Source: Anaerosporobacter faecicola (GTDB lineage: Bacteria > Bacillota > Clostridia > Lachnospirales > Lachnospiraceae). From it: a stretch of DNA of 64,000 nt. Position numbers and translations under genes: made by a program. Location of the stretch: NCBI RefSeq assembly GCF_012070565.1, contig NZ_JAAQRO010000026.1:1-64000 (forward strand). The letters run 5' to 3'. This document shows positions 56,052 to 64,000 of this stretch, one piece after another (positions within the stretch are counted from its first letter, which is position 1; the number at the start of each line of letters is the position of its first letter). The notes beneath the pieces are model-generated. The model made no database searches. It saw only the letters and a program-made list of their open reading frames with translations, and was not told the origin of the DNA.

Positions 56052-56110
56052 AAAAGAGCATTGCTCATGTTTGATAAATAGTAAGAATCGAACAGGAGCA
56101 ATGCTCTTTT
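56052..56110. terminator. Bidirectional terminator
   Basis: AAAAGAGCATTGCTC (56052-56066) pairs perfectly with GAGCAATGCTCTTTT (56096-56110), with a 29-base loop and T on both strands, between the convergent HIT and murG genes. Confidence 0.9.
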
Positions 56111-56120
56111 GTATGTTTCG

Positions 56121-57194
56121 TTATTTGGTAGAAGAAGTTAATCCTTCAATTAATTCAACGATTGTTTCCACCGCATCATTTAACTTACTTTCATTCATCT
56201 TGGCAACATAACTTGAGCGATGGGTATAAACTTCATTTACTGCTTCTAATAAGGTGTCTTTTGTTAAGTCTTCTTCTTGAATAACATAACTAAATCCTTG
56301 CTTTTTGAAAGAAGCAGCATTGAGAATTTGATCACCACGGCTTTGTGCAGCGGATAACGGTACAAGAATGTTTGGTTTCTTTAAAGCGAGTAATTCGCAT
56401 ATTGCATTAGCACCAGCACGAGAGATAACAAGGTCTGCACAAGCAAGTAGATCGCTTAACTCTTCTTTAATATACTCGTACTGAACATACCCTTGTTTCC
56501 CGACTAAGGACTGTTCCACTTTTCCTTTCCCGCATAAATGAATAACTTGAAATTGTTCCAATAAAGTATCCAATATATTACGAACAGCTTCATTTACAAC
56601 GGCAGATCCAAGACTACCACCAACAATCAATACAACAGGTTTATTTTGTGTAAATCCACAGAAGTCCAATCCTTTTAATTTGTTACCCGAGAATAACTCT
56701 TTCCGTATTGGAGAACCAGTTAAGACTGCTTTACCTTCTGGAAGGTTATGAAGTGTCTCAGGAAAGTTAGCGCACACTTTTGTAGCAGATGGAATACAGA
56801 TTCGGTTTGCTAAACCTGGAGTCATATCCGATTCGTGAATGATTGTAGGTACTTTGCGCTTTTTCGCAGCTAAAACAACAGGAACTGTAACAAAACCACC
56901 CTTTGAAAAGATGACATCAGGTTTTAGTTCTTTCATTAACTTCTTAGCTTCGCGATATCCTTTTAATACTTTGAATGGATCACTAAAATTCTTAATATCG
57001 AAGTATCGTCTAAGTTTTCCAGAAGATATTCCGTGATATGGAATATGCAAGTCTTCAATTAGCTTTCTTTCCATACCGTCATAAGAGCCAATGTATTGTA
57101 TGTCATATCCAGCGGCCTTTAATGCGGGAATAAGAGCAATATTAGGGGTGACATGACCAGCGGTACCTCCACCAGTTAAGATAATTCGTTTCAT
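56121..57194 (-). CDS. murG: UDP-GlcNAc:undecaprenyl-PP-MurNAc-pentapeptide N-acetylglucosamine transferase
   Basis: 357 residues from the ATG at 57194, with GGAGG upstream; a frame to 57224 exists but is atypical. Glycosyltransferase family 28 signatures are [19 protein letters not shown] (residues about 4-22), [30 protein letters not shown], and [33 protein letters not shown]. MurG makes lipid II from lipid I on the inner face of the membrane. It is separated from other mur/division genes. Confidence 0.98.
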   Translation of the reverse strand: MKRIILTGGGTAGHVTPNIALIPALKAAGYDIQYIGSYDGMERKLIEDLHIPYHGISSGKLRRYFDIKNFSDPFKVLKGYREAKKLMKELKPDVIFSKGGFVTVPVVLAAKKRKVPTIIHESDMTPGLANRICIPSATKVCANFPETLHNLPEGKAVLTGSPIRKELFSGNKLKGLDFCGFTQNKPVVLIVGGSLGSAVVNEAVRNILDTLLEQFQVIHLCGKGKVEQSLVGKQGYVQYEYIKEELSDLLACADLVISRAGANAICELLALKKPNILVPLSAAQSRGDQILNAASFKKQGFSYVIQEEDLTKDTLLEAVNEVYTHRSSYVAKMNESKLNDAVETIVELIEGLTSSTK

Positions 57195-57273
57195 AGTTAA
57201 CCTCCAATCCTTTATAACGCGCAATTTTATGCGTAAATAGTTATCAGATGTACATTATGTGGTTACGTAGGTA

Positions 57274-58173
57274 CTATATAAAGCGGTGACGATAACCACA
57301 TCGTTTACAAAGTTCTTCTATAATCTTATGATCCTTAAAACCGTGTAATATAGATTGTGCACGTTCACCATTTATTATAGAAGAAAATGATGTTGAAAAG
57401 ATATTTCCTAAAGAGACATCTCCTTCTTGATCTAAACAACAAGGAACAACAGTACCATCAACTAATATACCTGCTTGTGTTCCTAATCCATAACAAAAGC
57501 CCTCTGTACTTAAGACAGGTACAGATAAAGATGGCCATTGAAACCGATGGTCTTGATTTAGATAGACACGTTCCATTAAAGCGATTCCACGCGTAATCAT
57601 TTCTGGTTTAATGGAAACATGAAAAGCGTCTTCTAAAAAGGAATGAACAAAACGGTTTTTTTCATGAGTAAACGTATCTGTATGTTCCCCTTCTAAGTTC
57701 CATAGACGGAGAGCGGTAATTGCTTTGGTATGCTGGCTCATATAGATGGCGTAATCGGTTATAGGTTTTAGATACGAATAAAGATCCTCTTTAATTTTGT
57801 TAAGATCGGAATCGCTTCGCTCCATCTTTACATCTTGTTCAAAGCTATGAAGAGAGATATTGACCTGACGTAATGCATTAGCAGTAGATAAAATTGCTGC
57901 TTTTTCTTGTATCATAGTACCGTTGGTTGTAATATTGGCATGAAGATGGTATTGACTGCATAACGACAAAATATCCTGCAGCTCTGGGTGTAACAGAGGT
58001 TCTCCCTTTATGTGTAGATAGACGTAGTCAGTAAAAGGTGATATTTCTGTTAGGATATGTTCAAAGTCATTCGTGGACATAAACGATGGTGCACGGTTTG
58101 TCTTTGGGCAGAAGCTACAGGATAAATTACATATGTTTGTTATCTCTATATAAATACGCTTAAATGGTTTCAA
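57274..58173 (-). CDS. Radical SAM/SPASM-domain protein
   Basis: 299 residues. The radical SAM cluster motif is CNLSCSFC (residues about 13-20), preceded by IYIEITNI. The C-terminal part has a Cys-rich SPASM-like segment (GFCYGLGTQ, VPCCLDQEGDVSLGN and ELCKRCGYRHRF), which would hold an auxiliary Fe-S cluster. YLHIKGEPLLHPEL is typical of the MoaA/SPASM group. It starts with a TTG directly after the stop codon of the TSCPD gene and without a clear ribosome site, so it depends on translational coupling. Substrate unknown. Confidence 0.87.
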   Translation of the reverse strand: MKPFKRIYIEITNICNLSCSFCPKTNRAPSFMSTNDFEHILTEISPFTDYVYLHIKGEPLLHPELQDILSLCSQYHLHANITTNGTMIQEKAAILSTANALRQVNISLHSFEQDVKMERSDSDLNKIKEDLYSYLKPITDYAIYMSQHTKAITALRLWNLEGEHTDTFTHEKNRFVHSFLEDAFHVSIKPEMITRGIALMERVYLNQDHRFQWPSLSVPVLSTEGFCYGLGTQAGILVDGTVVPCCLDQEGDVSLGNIFSTSFSSIINGERAQSILHGFKDHKIIEELCKRCGYRHRFI

Positions 58174-58416
58174 TTATTTCTGTTGGTATGCTCTCAAAGC
58201 TTTGGCTAGTTGGTCTGGACATGAGGTAGGACGATAGCCACATTTTAAGCCATCCAGACGGTTGATCACTTCGTCAACGGACATGCCTTCCACTAACTTA
58301 GCGATTCCTTGCGTGTTACCTGAACAACCACCTACAAACGATACGTTTTTTAAGATGTTGTTTTCAATATCAAAATGAATTTCTTGGCTACAAACGCCAG
58401 ATGTTTTATAAATCAT
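58174..58416 (-). CDS. TSCPD-domain protein (TIGR03905 type)
   Basis: 80 residues. The conserved cysteines appear in SGVCSQEI, VGGCSGN, LKCGYRPTSCPDQLA, the last being the TSCPD motif. This domain also occurs at the C-terminus of some ribonucleotide reductases. Free-standing proteins like this one are of unknown function. Its gene is directly followed (0 bases) by the radical SAM gene, which makes a functional link plausible. Confidence 0.88.
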   Translation of the reverse strand: MIYKTSGVCSQEIHFDIENNILKNVSFVGGCSGNTQGIAKLVEGMSVDEVINRLDGLKCGYRPTSCPDQLAKALRAYQQK

Positions 58417-58570
58417 ATAAGATCTCCTAACTTAATATATTTATAATCTAATGTATTATTCTATCGTAGTTTTTGCTTCTTTGCAATGGAAATTCAGATA
58501 TTCTTGCATTTAATAATAAGAAATGGTAAAGTCTAAATATAGATAACAGAAGAGTGCTAGGAGGAAGCAG

Positions 58571-59266
58571 ATGAAAATAGGTATTATAGGTGCAATGGAA
58601 CAAGAAGTTTCTCAATTAAAGGATAAGATGGAAGTAGATCGTACCATTCAAAAGGCAAGTATGATCTTTGTAAGTGGTAAATTGAATAGTAAGAACGTTG
58701 TAATTGTTCGTAGTGGAATTGGTAAGGTCAATGCAGCAGTTTGTACACAGATTTTAGTGGATGAGTTTGGTGTGGATCTAGTAATTAACACCGGAATTGC
58801 GGGCTCTTTACAAAATGAAATCAATATTGGAGATATTGTTTTGTCAACAGATGCTATTACACATGATATGGATGCAACCGGTTTTGGATATAAAGTAGGT
58901 GTGATTCCTCAAATGGATAACTCGGTATTTGTTGCAGATGAAAAATTAAGATCGGTAGCAAAAAAAGTATGCGAAGAAGTTAATCCGGATATACAAGTAT
59001 TTGAAGGAAGAGTTTTGAGTGGGGATCAGTTTATCTCAGATCGCGACAAAAAAGAATGGCTTGTTAAAGAATTTGGGGGCTCTTGTACGGAGATGGAAGG
59101 TGCAGCAATTGCTCAAGCTGCATATCTGAATAAGATACCATTTTTGATTATTCGTGCAATTTCTGATAAAGCAGATAATAGTGCGGAGATGGATTACCAG
59201 GAATTTGAGGCAAAAGCTATTAAGCATAGCGTAAATCTTGTTTGCGGGTTGGTTAACAGCTTATAA
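58571..59266 (+). CDS. mtnN: 5'-methylthioadenosine/S-adenosylhomocysteine nucleosidase
   Basis: 231 residues, standard length. The N-terminus has MKIGIIGAMEQEVSQLKDKM. Other family segments are VRSGIGKVNAAVCTQ, INTGIAGSL, GDQFISD and the catalytic/ribose-binding region GSCTEMEGAAIAQAAYLNKIPFLIIRAISDKAD. The enzyme removes adenine from SAH and MTA, yielding S-ribosylhomocysteine, the precursor of AI-2. A GGAGG precedes the ATG. A terminator follows. Confidence 0.97.
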   Translation: MKIGIIGAMEQEVSQLKDKMEVDRTIQKASMIFVSGKLNSKNVVIVRSGIGKVNAAVCTQILVDEFGVDLVINTGIAGSLQNEINIGDIVLSTDAITHDMDATGFGYKVGVIPQMDNSVFVADEKLRSVAKKVCEEVNPDIQVFEGRVLSGDQFISDRDKKEWLVKEFGGSCTEMEGAAIAQAAYLNKIPFLIIRAISDKADNSAEMDYQEFEAKAIKHSVNLVCGLVNSL

Positions 59267-59310
59267 TGCATTGAAGGAAATTTTCACTTATTATTTTTAC
59301 AAGTGGACTA

Positions 59311-59349
59311 AGCAGGGGTTGATATAGAAGTCGACCTCTGCTATTTTTT
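59311..59349 (+). terminator. Terminator after mtnN
   Basis: AGCAGGGGTTGA (59311-59322) pairs with TCGACCTCTGCT (59331-59342) through 12 pairs including two G-U, followed by ATTTTTT. Confidence 0.85.
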
Positions 59350-59496
59350 GTTCTTTTATAAATGGTTAAAATATATGGTGTTGAGGAACTGATTAATTTG
59401 TCAATCACTTTTGTGGACAAGTACCTTTTCAAACAACAAAAGATAAGCTATAATAAATGTAAATTTATGGGAATTGCGAAAGGGGAAATTCACGAT

Positions 59497-60720
59497 ATGG
59501 TACAGCAACTTTATGATGATTACATCTTTATTTATGGTATGGCAGGTTTGTGTGTGTTGGGAACGATTCTAAAGATCATGGTCAGTGGTACATATAAAAG
59601 GTTGATCAAAGCCTCTGATAATATGGGGTCAACAAAGCATAAGTTAATGAAATTGATGAAAATGAAATTCGAGGCGTGTTATAAATTAAAGATAGGTGTT
59701 AATAATGTGGATAGTTTTGTGGATAAGTATGTATACAAGCATAAAATTTGTGGAATTCACTTATACACATGGGAAAATATTAGTGGACAACTTTTGATTC
59801 TATGCCTTCTAGCAGGCACTGTTGGCTCGGTTTTGGGACTTGCAAGCAATTGTGGAAAAAATGATATTTTAATCACATTCTTTACAGGGGTGTTTACAAG
59901 CAGCCTGTTGATAATTGTGGAAAGTTTTATTAATCTGGGTGCAAAAAAAAGTATTTTAAAAGCAAATATAACAGATTATCTTGAGAATTTTTTAAAGGTA
60001 CGTTTGGAACAGGAGAACTTTACACCTGAAGTTTTGGAGGAGTATAGACAGGAGTACTTCAAGTCAACGGTGTTAAAGGATCGTAAAAAGGAAAAGAATA
60101 AAGAGAGCAAGAGTGGACAAGCAAGTCAGGTAGAAGTGGAAGATCAGTATGAAAAAAGTCGTAGAAGTATAGAGCAACGAAAGGCAGAGGAACCCGTTCG
60201 TATAGAAAATGAGAGGAATAAGAAAAAACTATCTGAAATTAAGCAGGAACAGAAAAATATTGCAAATCAAAAAAATATTGATATTGAAAAACAAAAATCC
60301 AAAAAAGACCGGGAAAAGGAGTTGCTATTACGGGAAAAAGAGCAGTATTCACGTATTAATAACATAAATAAAGTAGTCCAAGAACAAAAGAAAAATTCAG
60401 AGAATACATTGCTGAAAGAAGATGCCCCTGTAATTATAAGCAAACAGGAGAATAAAGTAGATAATAAGAATCTTAACCAAGATTCAATCAATGTCAGTAA
60501 AGATGAAAATCATGTAAATAGTAATCAAGGGGCAGCAGAAGATGATATGAGATTTATGATCAAGGACCTTGTTAATATTGCTGCAAGCCAAGAAGGGTCT
60601 CCAAGCGAGCAAGAACATGTTATGGTAGGTGGCCCAAAGGTCTATGAAAGAAAAAATGAGACGAGAACAGCAAGTGAAGAAAAAATTATTGAGGATATTT
60701 TAAAAGAGTTTCTTGCATAG
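59497..60720 (+). CDS. Unrecognised membrane protein with long charged C-terminal region
   Basis: 407 residues from the ATG at 59497, which has an AAAGGGGA site; the frame opens 45 codons earlier without one. Three hydrophobic segments are seen: about residues 9-29 (YIFIYGMAGLCVLGTILKIM), 103-125 (SGQLLILCLLAGTVGSVLGL) and 132-152. About 210 residues follow that are rich in Lys, Glu, Gln and Asn, with predicted coiled coil (KDRKKEKNKESKSG..., RIENERNKKKLSEIKQEQKN). The C-terminal 45 residues again look ordered (DDMRFMIKDLVNIAASQEG, EEKIIEDILKEFL). I do not recognise a family. The tail composition suggests a membrane-anchored scaffold. Confidence 0.7.
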   Translation: MVQQLYDDYIFIYGMAGLCVLGTILKIMVSGTYKRLIKASDNMGSTKHKLMKLMKMKFEACYKLKIGVNNVDSFVDKYVYKHKICGIHLYTWENISGQLLILCLLAGTVGSVLGLASNCGKNDILITFFTGVFTSSLLIIVESFINLGAKKSILKANITDYLENFLKVRLEQENFTPEVLEEYRQEYFKSTVLKDRKKEKNKESKSGQASQVEVEDQYEKSRRSIEQRKAEEPVRIENERNKKKLSEIKQEQKNIANQKNIDIEKQKSKKDREKELLLREKEQYSRINNINKVVQEQKKNSENTLLKEDAPVIISKQENKVDNKNLNQDSINVSKDENHVNSNQGAAEDDMRFMIKDLVNIAASQEGSPSEQEHVMVGGPKVYERKNETRTASEEKIIEDILKEFLA

Positions 60721-60741
60721 AAAATATATATTAGTATTCAT

Positions 60742-60787
60742 AAAACATGAGAAAACAGCCGAACCAGGTTGCGATCTCATGTTTTTA
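60742..60787 (+). terminator. Terminator after the membrane/coiled-coil gene
   Basis: AAAACATGAGA (60742-60752) pairs with TCTCATGTTTT (60775-60785), with T following. Confidence 0.8.
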
Positions 60788-60951
60788 TATTGGAATACAT
60801 AATGTGTAACTAAACTTTACGAAAAAATTGGCATTTTGTATTGAATATATAAACTTCATTTGTTAAAATAGGTGTAACTATGAGTACACTTGAGAAGTAT
60901 AGTAGTACCGTTACGATCTAGTGCGCTAATTCTAACAAAGGAGTGTTATAC

Positions 60952-62301
60952 ATGGAAACAAGAGTTTCATTTGATTACTCAGCTGCAAAGAAATTTATTT
61001 CTGAAGAAGAAATGAAGATGATGGAAAACATTGCTGAGGGTGCAAAAAATCAGTTACTTAGTAAATCAGGTGCAGGAAATGACTTTTTAGGTTGGATTGA
61101 CCTTCCTGTTAATTATGACAAAGATGAATTTAAGAGAATACAAGCAGCAGCTCAAAAGATTCAGAACGATTCAGATGTATTATTAGTTATTGGAATTGGT
61201 GGATCTTATTTAGGTGCAAGAGCTGCCATTGAATTTTTACGCCACAGTTTTTATAATTCCGTATCAAAAGAAATCAGAAAAACACCTGAAATCTATTACG
61301 TAGGTAACAACATTAGTAGCACATACATAAGCCATTTGATCGAAACAATCGGAGACAGAGATTTTTCTGTAAATATTATCAGTAAATCTGGTACAACGAC
61401 GGAACCTGCTATTGCTTTCCGTGTATTCAAAAAGATGTTAGTTGAGAAGTACGGAAAAGAAGAGGCTGCAAAACGTATTTATGCTACAACAGATAAGGAA
61501 AAGGGAGCGTTAAAGAACCTTGCTACGGAAGAAGGATTTGAAAGCTTTGTTGTTCCAGATGATGTTGGTGGTAGATTCTCTGTATTAACAGCAGTAGGTT
61601 TATTGCCAATCGCTGTTAGCGGAGCGGATATTACGAAGTTAATGGAAGGTGCAGCAAGCATGAGAGAACGTTGCTTGAATACAGCATACGAGGAAAATGA
61701 CGCTGTATTATATGCAACAGTTCGTAACATCTTATTAAGAAAAGGTAAGAATATTGAAATTCTTGCAAACTATGAACCAGCTCTTCATTACGTAAATGAA
61801 TGGTGGAAACAATTATATGGTGAAAGTGAAGGAAAAGACAAGAAGGGTATCTTCCCAGCAGCAGTAGACCTTACAACAGATCTTCACTCAATGGGACAAT
61901 TTATTCAAGATGGACAAAGAACAATGTTCGAAACAGTTGTAAATCTTGAAAAATCTTCACGTGAGATTATCATTGAAGAAGAAGATGTTGATTTAGATGG
62001 ATTAAACTATTTGGCTGGAAAATCTGTAGATTTTGTTAATAAGAGCGCTATGAAAGGTACTTTATTAGCACATACAGATGGTGATGTACCAAACCTTATG
62101 GTACATTTACCAGAACAAAATGAATTCTATCTTGGACAATTATTCTACTTCTTTGAATTTGCATGTGGTGTAAGTGGATATATCTTAGGTGTAAATCCAT
62201 TCAATCAACCAGGTGTTGAAAGCTATAAGAAGAATATGTTTGCTTTACTTGGAAAACCAGGTTATGAAGCACAAAGAGAAGAATTACTTAAGAGATTATA
62301 A
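60952..62301 (+). CDS. pgi: Glucose-6-phosphate isomerase
   Basis: 449 residues from the ATG at 60952 with AAAGGAG upstream. It is the short bacterial type of Pgi. Signatures include [17 protein letters not shown], the SIS-domain [18 protein letters not shown], and [17 protein letters not shown] and [12 protein letters not shown] at the active site. It interconverts glucose-6-phosphate and fructose-6-phosphate in glycolysis. The gene reads as monocistronic between terminators. Confidence 0.98.
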   Translation: METRVSFDYSAAKKFISEEEMKMMENIAEGAKNQLLSKSGAGNDFLGWIDLPVNYDKDEFKRIQAAAQKIQNDSDVLLVIGIGGSYLGARAAIEFLRHSFYNSVSKEIRKTPEIYYVGNNISSTYISHLIETIGDRDFSVNIISKSGTTTEPAIAFRVFKKMLVEKYGKEEAAKRIYATTDKEKGALKNLATEEGFESFVVPDDVGGRFSVLTAVGLLPIAVSGADITKLMEGAASMRERCLNTAYEENDAVLYATVRNILLRKGKNIEILANYEPALHYVNEWWKQLYGESEGKDKKGIFPAAVDLTTDLHSMGQFIQDGQRTMFETVVNLEKSSREIIIEEEDVDLDGLNYLAGKSVDFVNKSAMKGTLLAHTDGDVPNLMVHLPEQNEFYLGQLFYFFEFACGVSGYILGVNPFNQPGVESYKKNMFALLGKPGYEAQREELLKRL

Positions 62302-62408
62302 TTCCTTACTAGTTTAACATTTTAAATGGAGTTGTATGGAAAGTAATTAATTCATAAGTTATTTTAAATAACAAGAATAACAATTGAATAATCGATCTGT
62401 TATTATAT

Positions 62409-62456
62409 AAAAGGAAAAGCTATCTACAAAAATATTTGTATGATAGCTTTTCTTTT
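62409..62456 (+). terminator. Terminator after pgi
   Basis: AAAAGGAAAAGCTATC (62409-62424) pairs with GATAGCTTTTCTTTT (62442-62456) with one bulge. TACAAA/TTTGTA extends the stem inside. Confidence 0.88.
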
Positions 62457-62562
62457 CTAGAATTATAATTCTTTGCTTTTCGGAAATCGTTATAGTATTT
62501 TTGTGTTATTTGCAAGGCAAATGTGTTATGTAATACTGTTTGTGAAATACATAAATTAAGAA

Positions 62563-62590
62563 TTGATTTTTTAAAATGATACTGTATAAT
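62563..62590 (+). promoter_or_regulatory. Possible promoter of the MATE gene
   Basis: TTGATT (62563-62568) and TATAAT (62585-62590) with a 16-base spacer, about 70 bases upstream of the gene. Confidence 0.6.
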
Positions 62591-62663
62591 GACAGAGTAG
62601 ACAAACTTGGGACACGTGTTCCACGCAAGAAATAGTGATCAGTTATTATGGAGGAGGATCAAT

Positions 62664-64000
62664 ATGGCTAAGGATCTAACAACCGGTAGTCCAACACGGT
62701 TAATATTATCTTATTCAGTACCACTGTTGATTGGCAATATCTTTCAACAGTTATATAGCATGGTGGACACGATTATAGTTGGAAAGTGTATAGGAGTAGA
62801 TGCCTTAGCGGCTGTTGGAGCAACAGGTGGCTTATCATTCCTTATACTTGGTTTTCTAATGGGGTTAACAGGTGGGTTTGCCGTAATTACGGCACAGAAG
62901 TATGGTGCGAAGGATATGAAGGAATTACGACATTCCGTAGGGACCTCGATTATTCTTTGTATATTCACAACAATCATCCTTACTGTACTAAGTTTATTGA
63001 CAGCAAAACCATTGCTTAAAGTCATGAATACACCAGATAATATTATGGCAGATGCACATACCTATATTAGTATTATATTTATAGGAATCGCATGTACGGT
63101 ATTTTATAATATGATTGCTTGTGTTCTTCGTGCAATTGGTGATAGTAAGACACCACTATATTTCCTGATTGTTTCTTCTATATTAAATATTGTGCTAGAC
63201 TTGGTATTTATCCTAAGCTTTCATATGGGAGTTGCGGGGGCAGCATGGGCAACCGTTATTTCTCAGGGAGTAGCAGGATTGCTCTGTTTACTTTATACAA
63301 AGAAAAAATATAGTATTCTAAAATTAACGAAACAAGATTTTGCTTACAATGGAAAGTTTGCGTGGAAGCATTGGCAACTTGGATTGCCGATGGCATTACA
63401 GTTTTCAGTAACCGCAATTGGTGTTTTGGTATTACAAAGTGCACTTAATCTATTTGGTTCTACGAAAATAGCGGCATATACTGCGGCATGTAAAGTAGAA
63501 CAATTGGTGACACAACCAGCGGGTACATTTGGTGTTACGATGGCAAATTATGCAGGGCAAAACCTAGGTGCTGGTAGAATTGATCGGGTAAAAGAAGGAT
63601 TAAAGAAATGCTCGGTTATTACTGTTCTTTTTGCACTTGGAGCAAGTGCGATTCTTCTTTTGTTTGGAAAGCCACTTACGATGTTATTCATTGATACGGC
63701 TCAGTCTGCAGCGATTCAAAATGAAGTTCTATCAAGTGCCAACATTTATCTTACAATCATTGCGATTTTCCTTCCTGTGTTAAATATGCTGTTTGTTTAT
63801 CGGAATGTATTACAGGGAATTGGAAGAAGTTTTATGCCGTTTATGGCAGGAGTGTTTGAACTGGTTGCTAGAACAATCTGTGCATTTACATTACCAGCGG
63901 TAATGGGATTTACGGGAATATGTCTAGCGGGACCAATTGCGTGGTTGGCAGCAACCATTCCATTGGCATTTGCATATCATATTGTTATTAAGAAATTTGA
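62664..64000 (+). CDS. MATE-family efflux transporter, 3' end outside window
   Basis: 445 residues are visible from the ATG at 62664, with GGAGGAGG upstream, and the frame stays open to the window end. MATE proteins have about 450 residues, so only a few are missing. It begins MAKDLTTGSPTRLILSYSVP, and QQLYSMVDTIIVGKCIGVDALAAVGATG is the typical first hairpin. ANYAGQNLGAGRIDRVKEGL is the matching motif in the second half. About twelve transmembrane segments are expected, exporting drugs or metabolites against a sodium or proton gradient. Substrate unknown. Confidence 0.94.
   Translation, partial: MAKDLTTGSPTRLILSYSVPLLIGNIFQQLYSMVDTIIVGKCIGVDALAAVGATGGLSFLILGFLMGLTGGFAVITAQKYGAKDMKELRHSVGTSIILCIFTTIILTVLSLLTAKPLLKVMNTPDNIMADAHTYISIIFIGIACTVFYNMIACVLRAIGDSKTPLYFLIVSSILNIVLDLVFILSFHMGVAGAAWATVISQGVAGLLCLLYTKKKYSILKLTKQDFAYNGKFAWKHWQLGLPMALQFSVTAIGVLVLQSALNLFGSTKIAAYTAACKVEQLVTQPAGTFGVTMANYAGQNLGAGRIDRVKEGLKKCSVITVLFALGASAILLLFGKPLTMLFIDTAQSAAIQNEVLSSANIYLTIIAIFLPVLNMLFVYRNVLQGIGRSFMPFMAGVFELVARTICAFTLPAVMGFTGICLAGPIAWLAATIPLAFAYHIVIKKF

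Noticed and set aside
62302-62663. Regulatory RNA between pgi and the MATE gene
   Set aside because: Apart from the pgi terminator and a promoter-like pair, no structured region or known riboswitch core was found.

Overview
The window is a chromosomal segment centred on the replication origin of a low-GC Gram-positive anaerobe, most probably a Lachnospiraceae (Clostridium XIVa/Lachnoclostridium-like) species. The evidence is very AT-rich spacers, strong AGGAGG ribosome binding sites, sigma-A promoters, a DUF3881-type gene (a family I associate with Lachnospiraceae), a class I two-subunit fumarase, a V-type ATPase operon and the Firmicute order rpmH-rnpA-yidD-yidC-jag-mnmE-mnmG-rsmG-soj-spo0J. 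The species call is inference.

Layout. The left end is the 5' tip of a leftward 16S rRNA gene with its promoter and an upstream tRNA-Ser, then the fumarase genes. From 3.0 to 11.8 kb the leftward replication block gyrA, gyrB, recF, yaaA, dnaN, dnaA is read away from the origin. The origin has two parts: DnaA boxes upstream of dnaA (about 11.87-12.2 kb), and a second cluster between dnaA and dnaN that carries a clear DnaA-trio unwinding element. From 12.4 to 19.6 kb the rightward block covers ribosomal protein L34, RNase P protein, membrane insertase and tRNA/rRNA modification genes. Then come an alpha/beta hydrolase-like protein, a DegS/DegU-like two-component pair, soj-spo0J with two perfect parS sites, an HD-GYP protein, DUF3881, tRNA-Arg and an exonuclease. 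A D-Ala-D-Ala carboxypeptidase and a nine-gene V-type ATPase operon (33.1-41.85 kb) run head-on to replication. Next are trmB, trxA, an AI-2E-type exporter, tRNA-Lys and a lactate/2-hydroxyacid dehydrogenase.

The main accessory element is at 46.7-50.4 kb: a two-gene type IIS restriction-modification system in which a double-domain adenine methyltransferase overlaps by 4 bp a full-length FokI homologue. The residues that contact GGATG in FokI are mostly conserved, so GGATG/CATCC is the likely target. Two GGATG sites lie in the leader of the methyltransferase gene. CATCC is also strikingly clustered in the origin, within five copies of a conserved 10-mer, ACCATCCAAA. Whether the two facts are connected is unknown but testable.

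The last part holds a YfcE-like phosphodiesterase, a cobalamin adenosyltransferase, a rhomboid protease, a flavodoxin-like/SCP2 fusion, an orphan histidine kinase, HIT, murG, a radical SAM/SPASM enzyme with a TSCPD partner, mtnN, an unrecognised membrane/coiled-coil protein, pgi and a MATE transporter cut by the window end. Between the SCP2 fusion and the histidine kinase (54.09-54.28 kb) lie four consecutive hairpins with unrelated stems but the same loop, TTGGGAG (CTCCCAA on the other strand). This looks like an uncharacterised structured RNA or 3' UTR.

Several spacers carry degenerate tandem arrays with unrelated unit lengths (16, 36, 19, 13 and 5 bp), so array expansion seems to be a recurrent way in which spacers grow in this genome.
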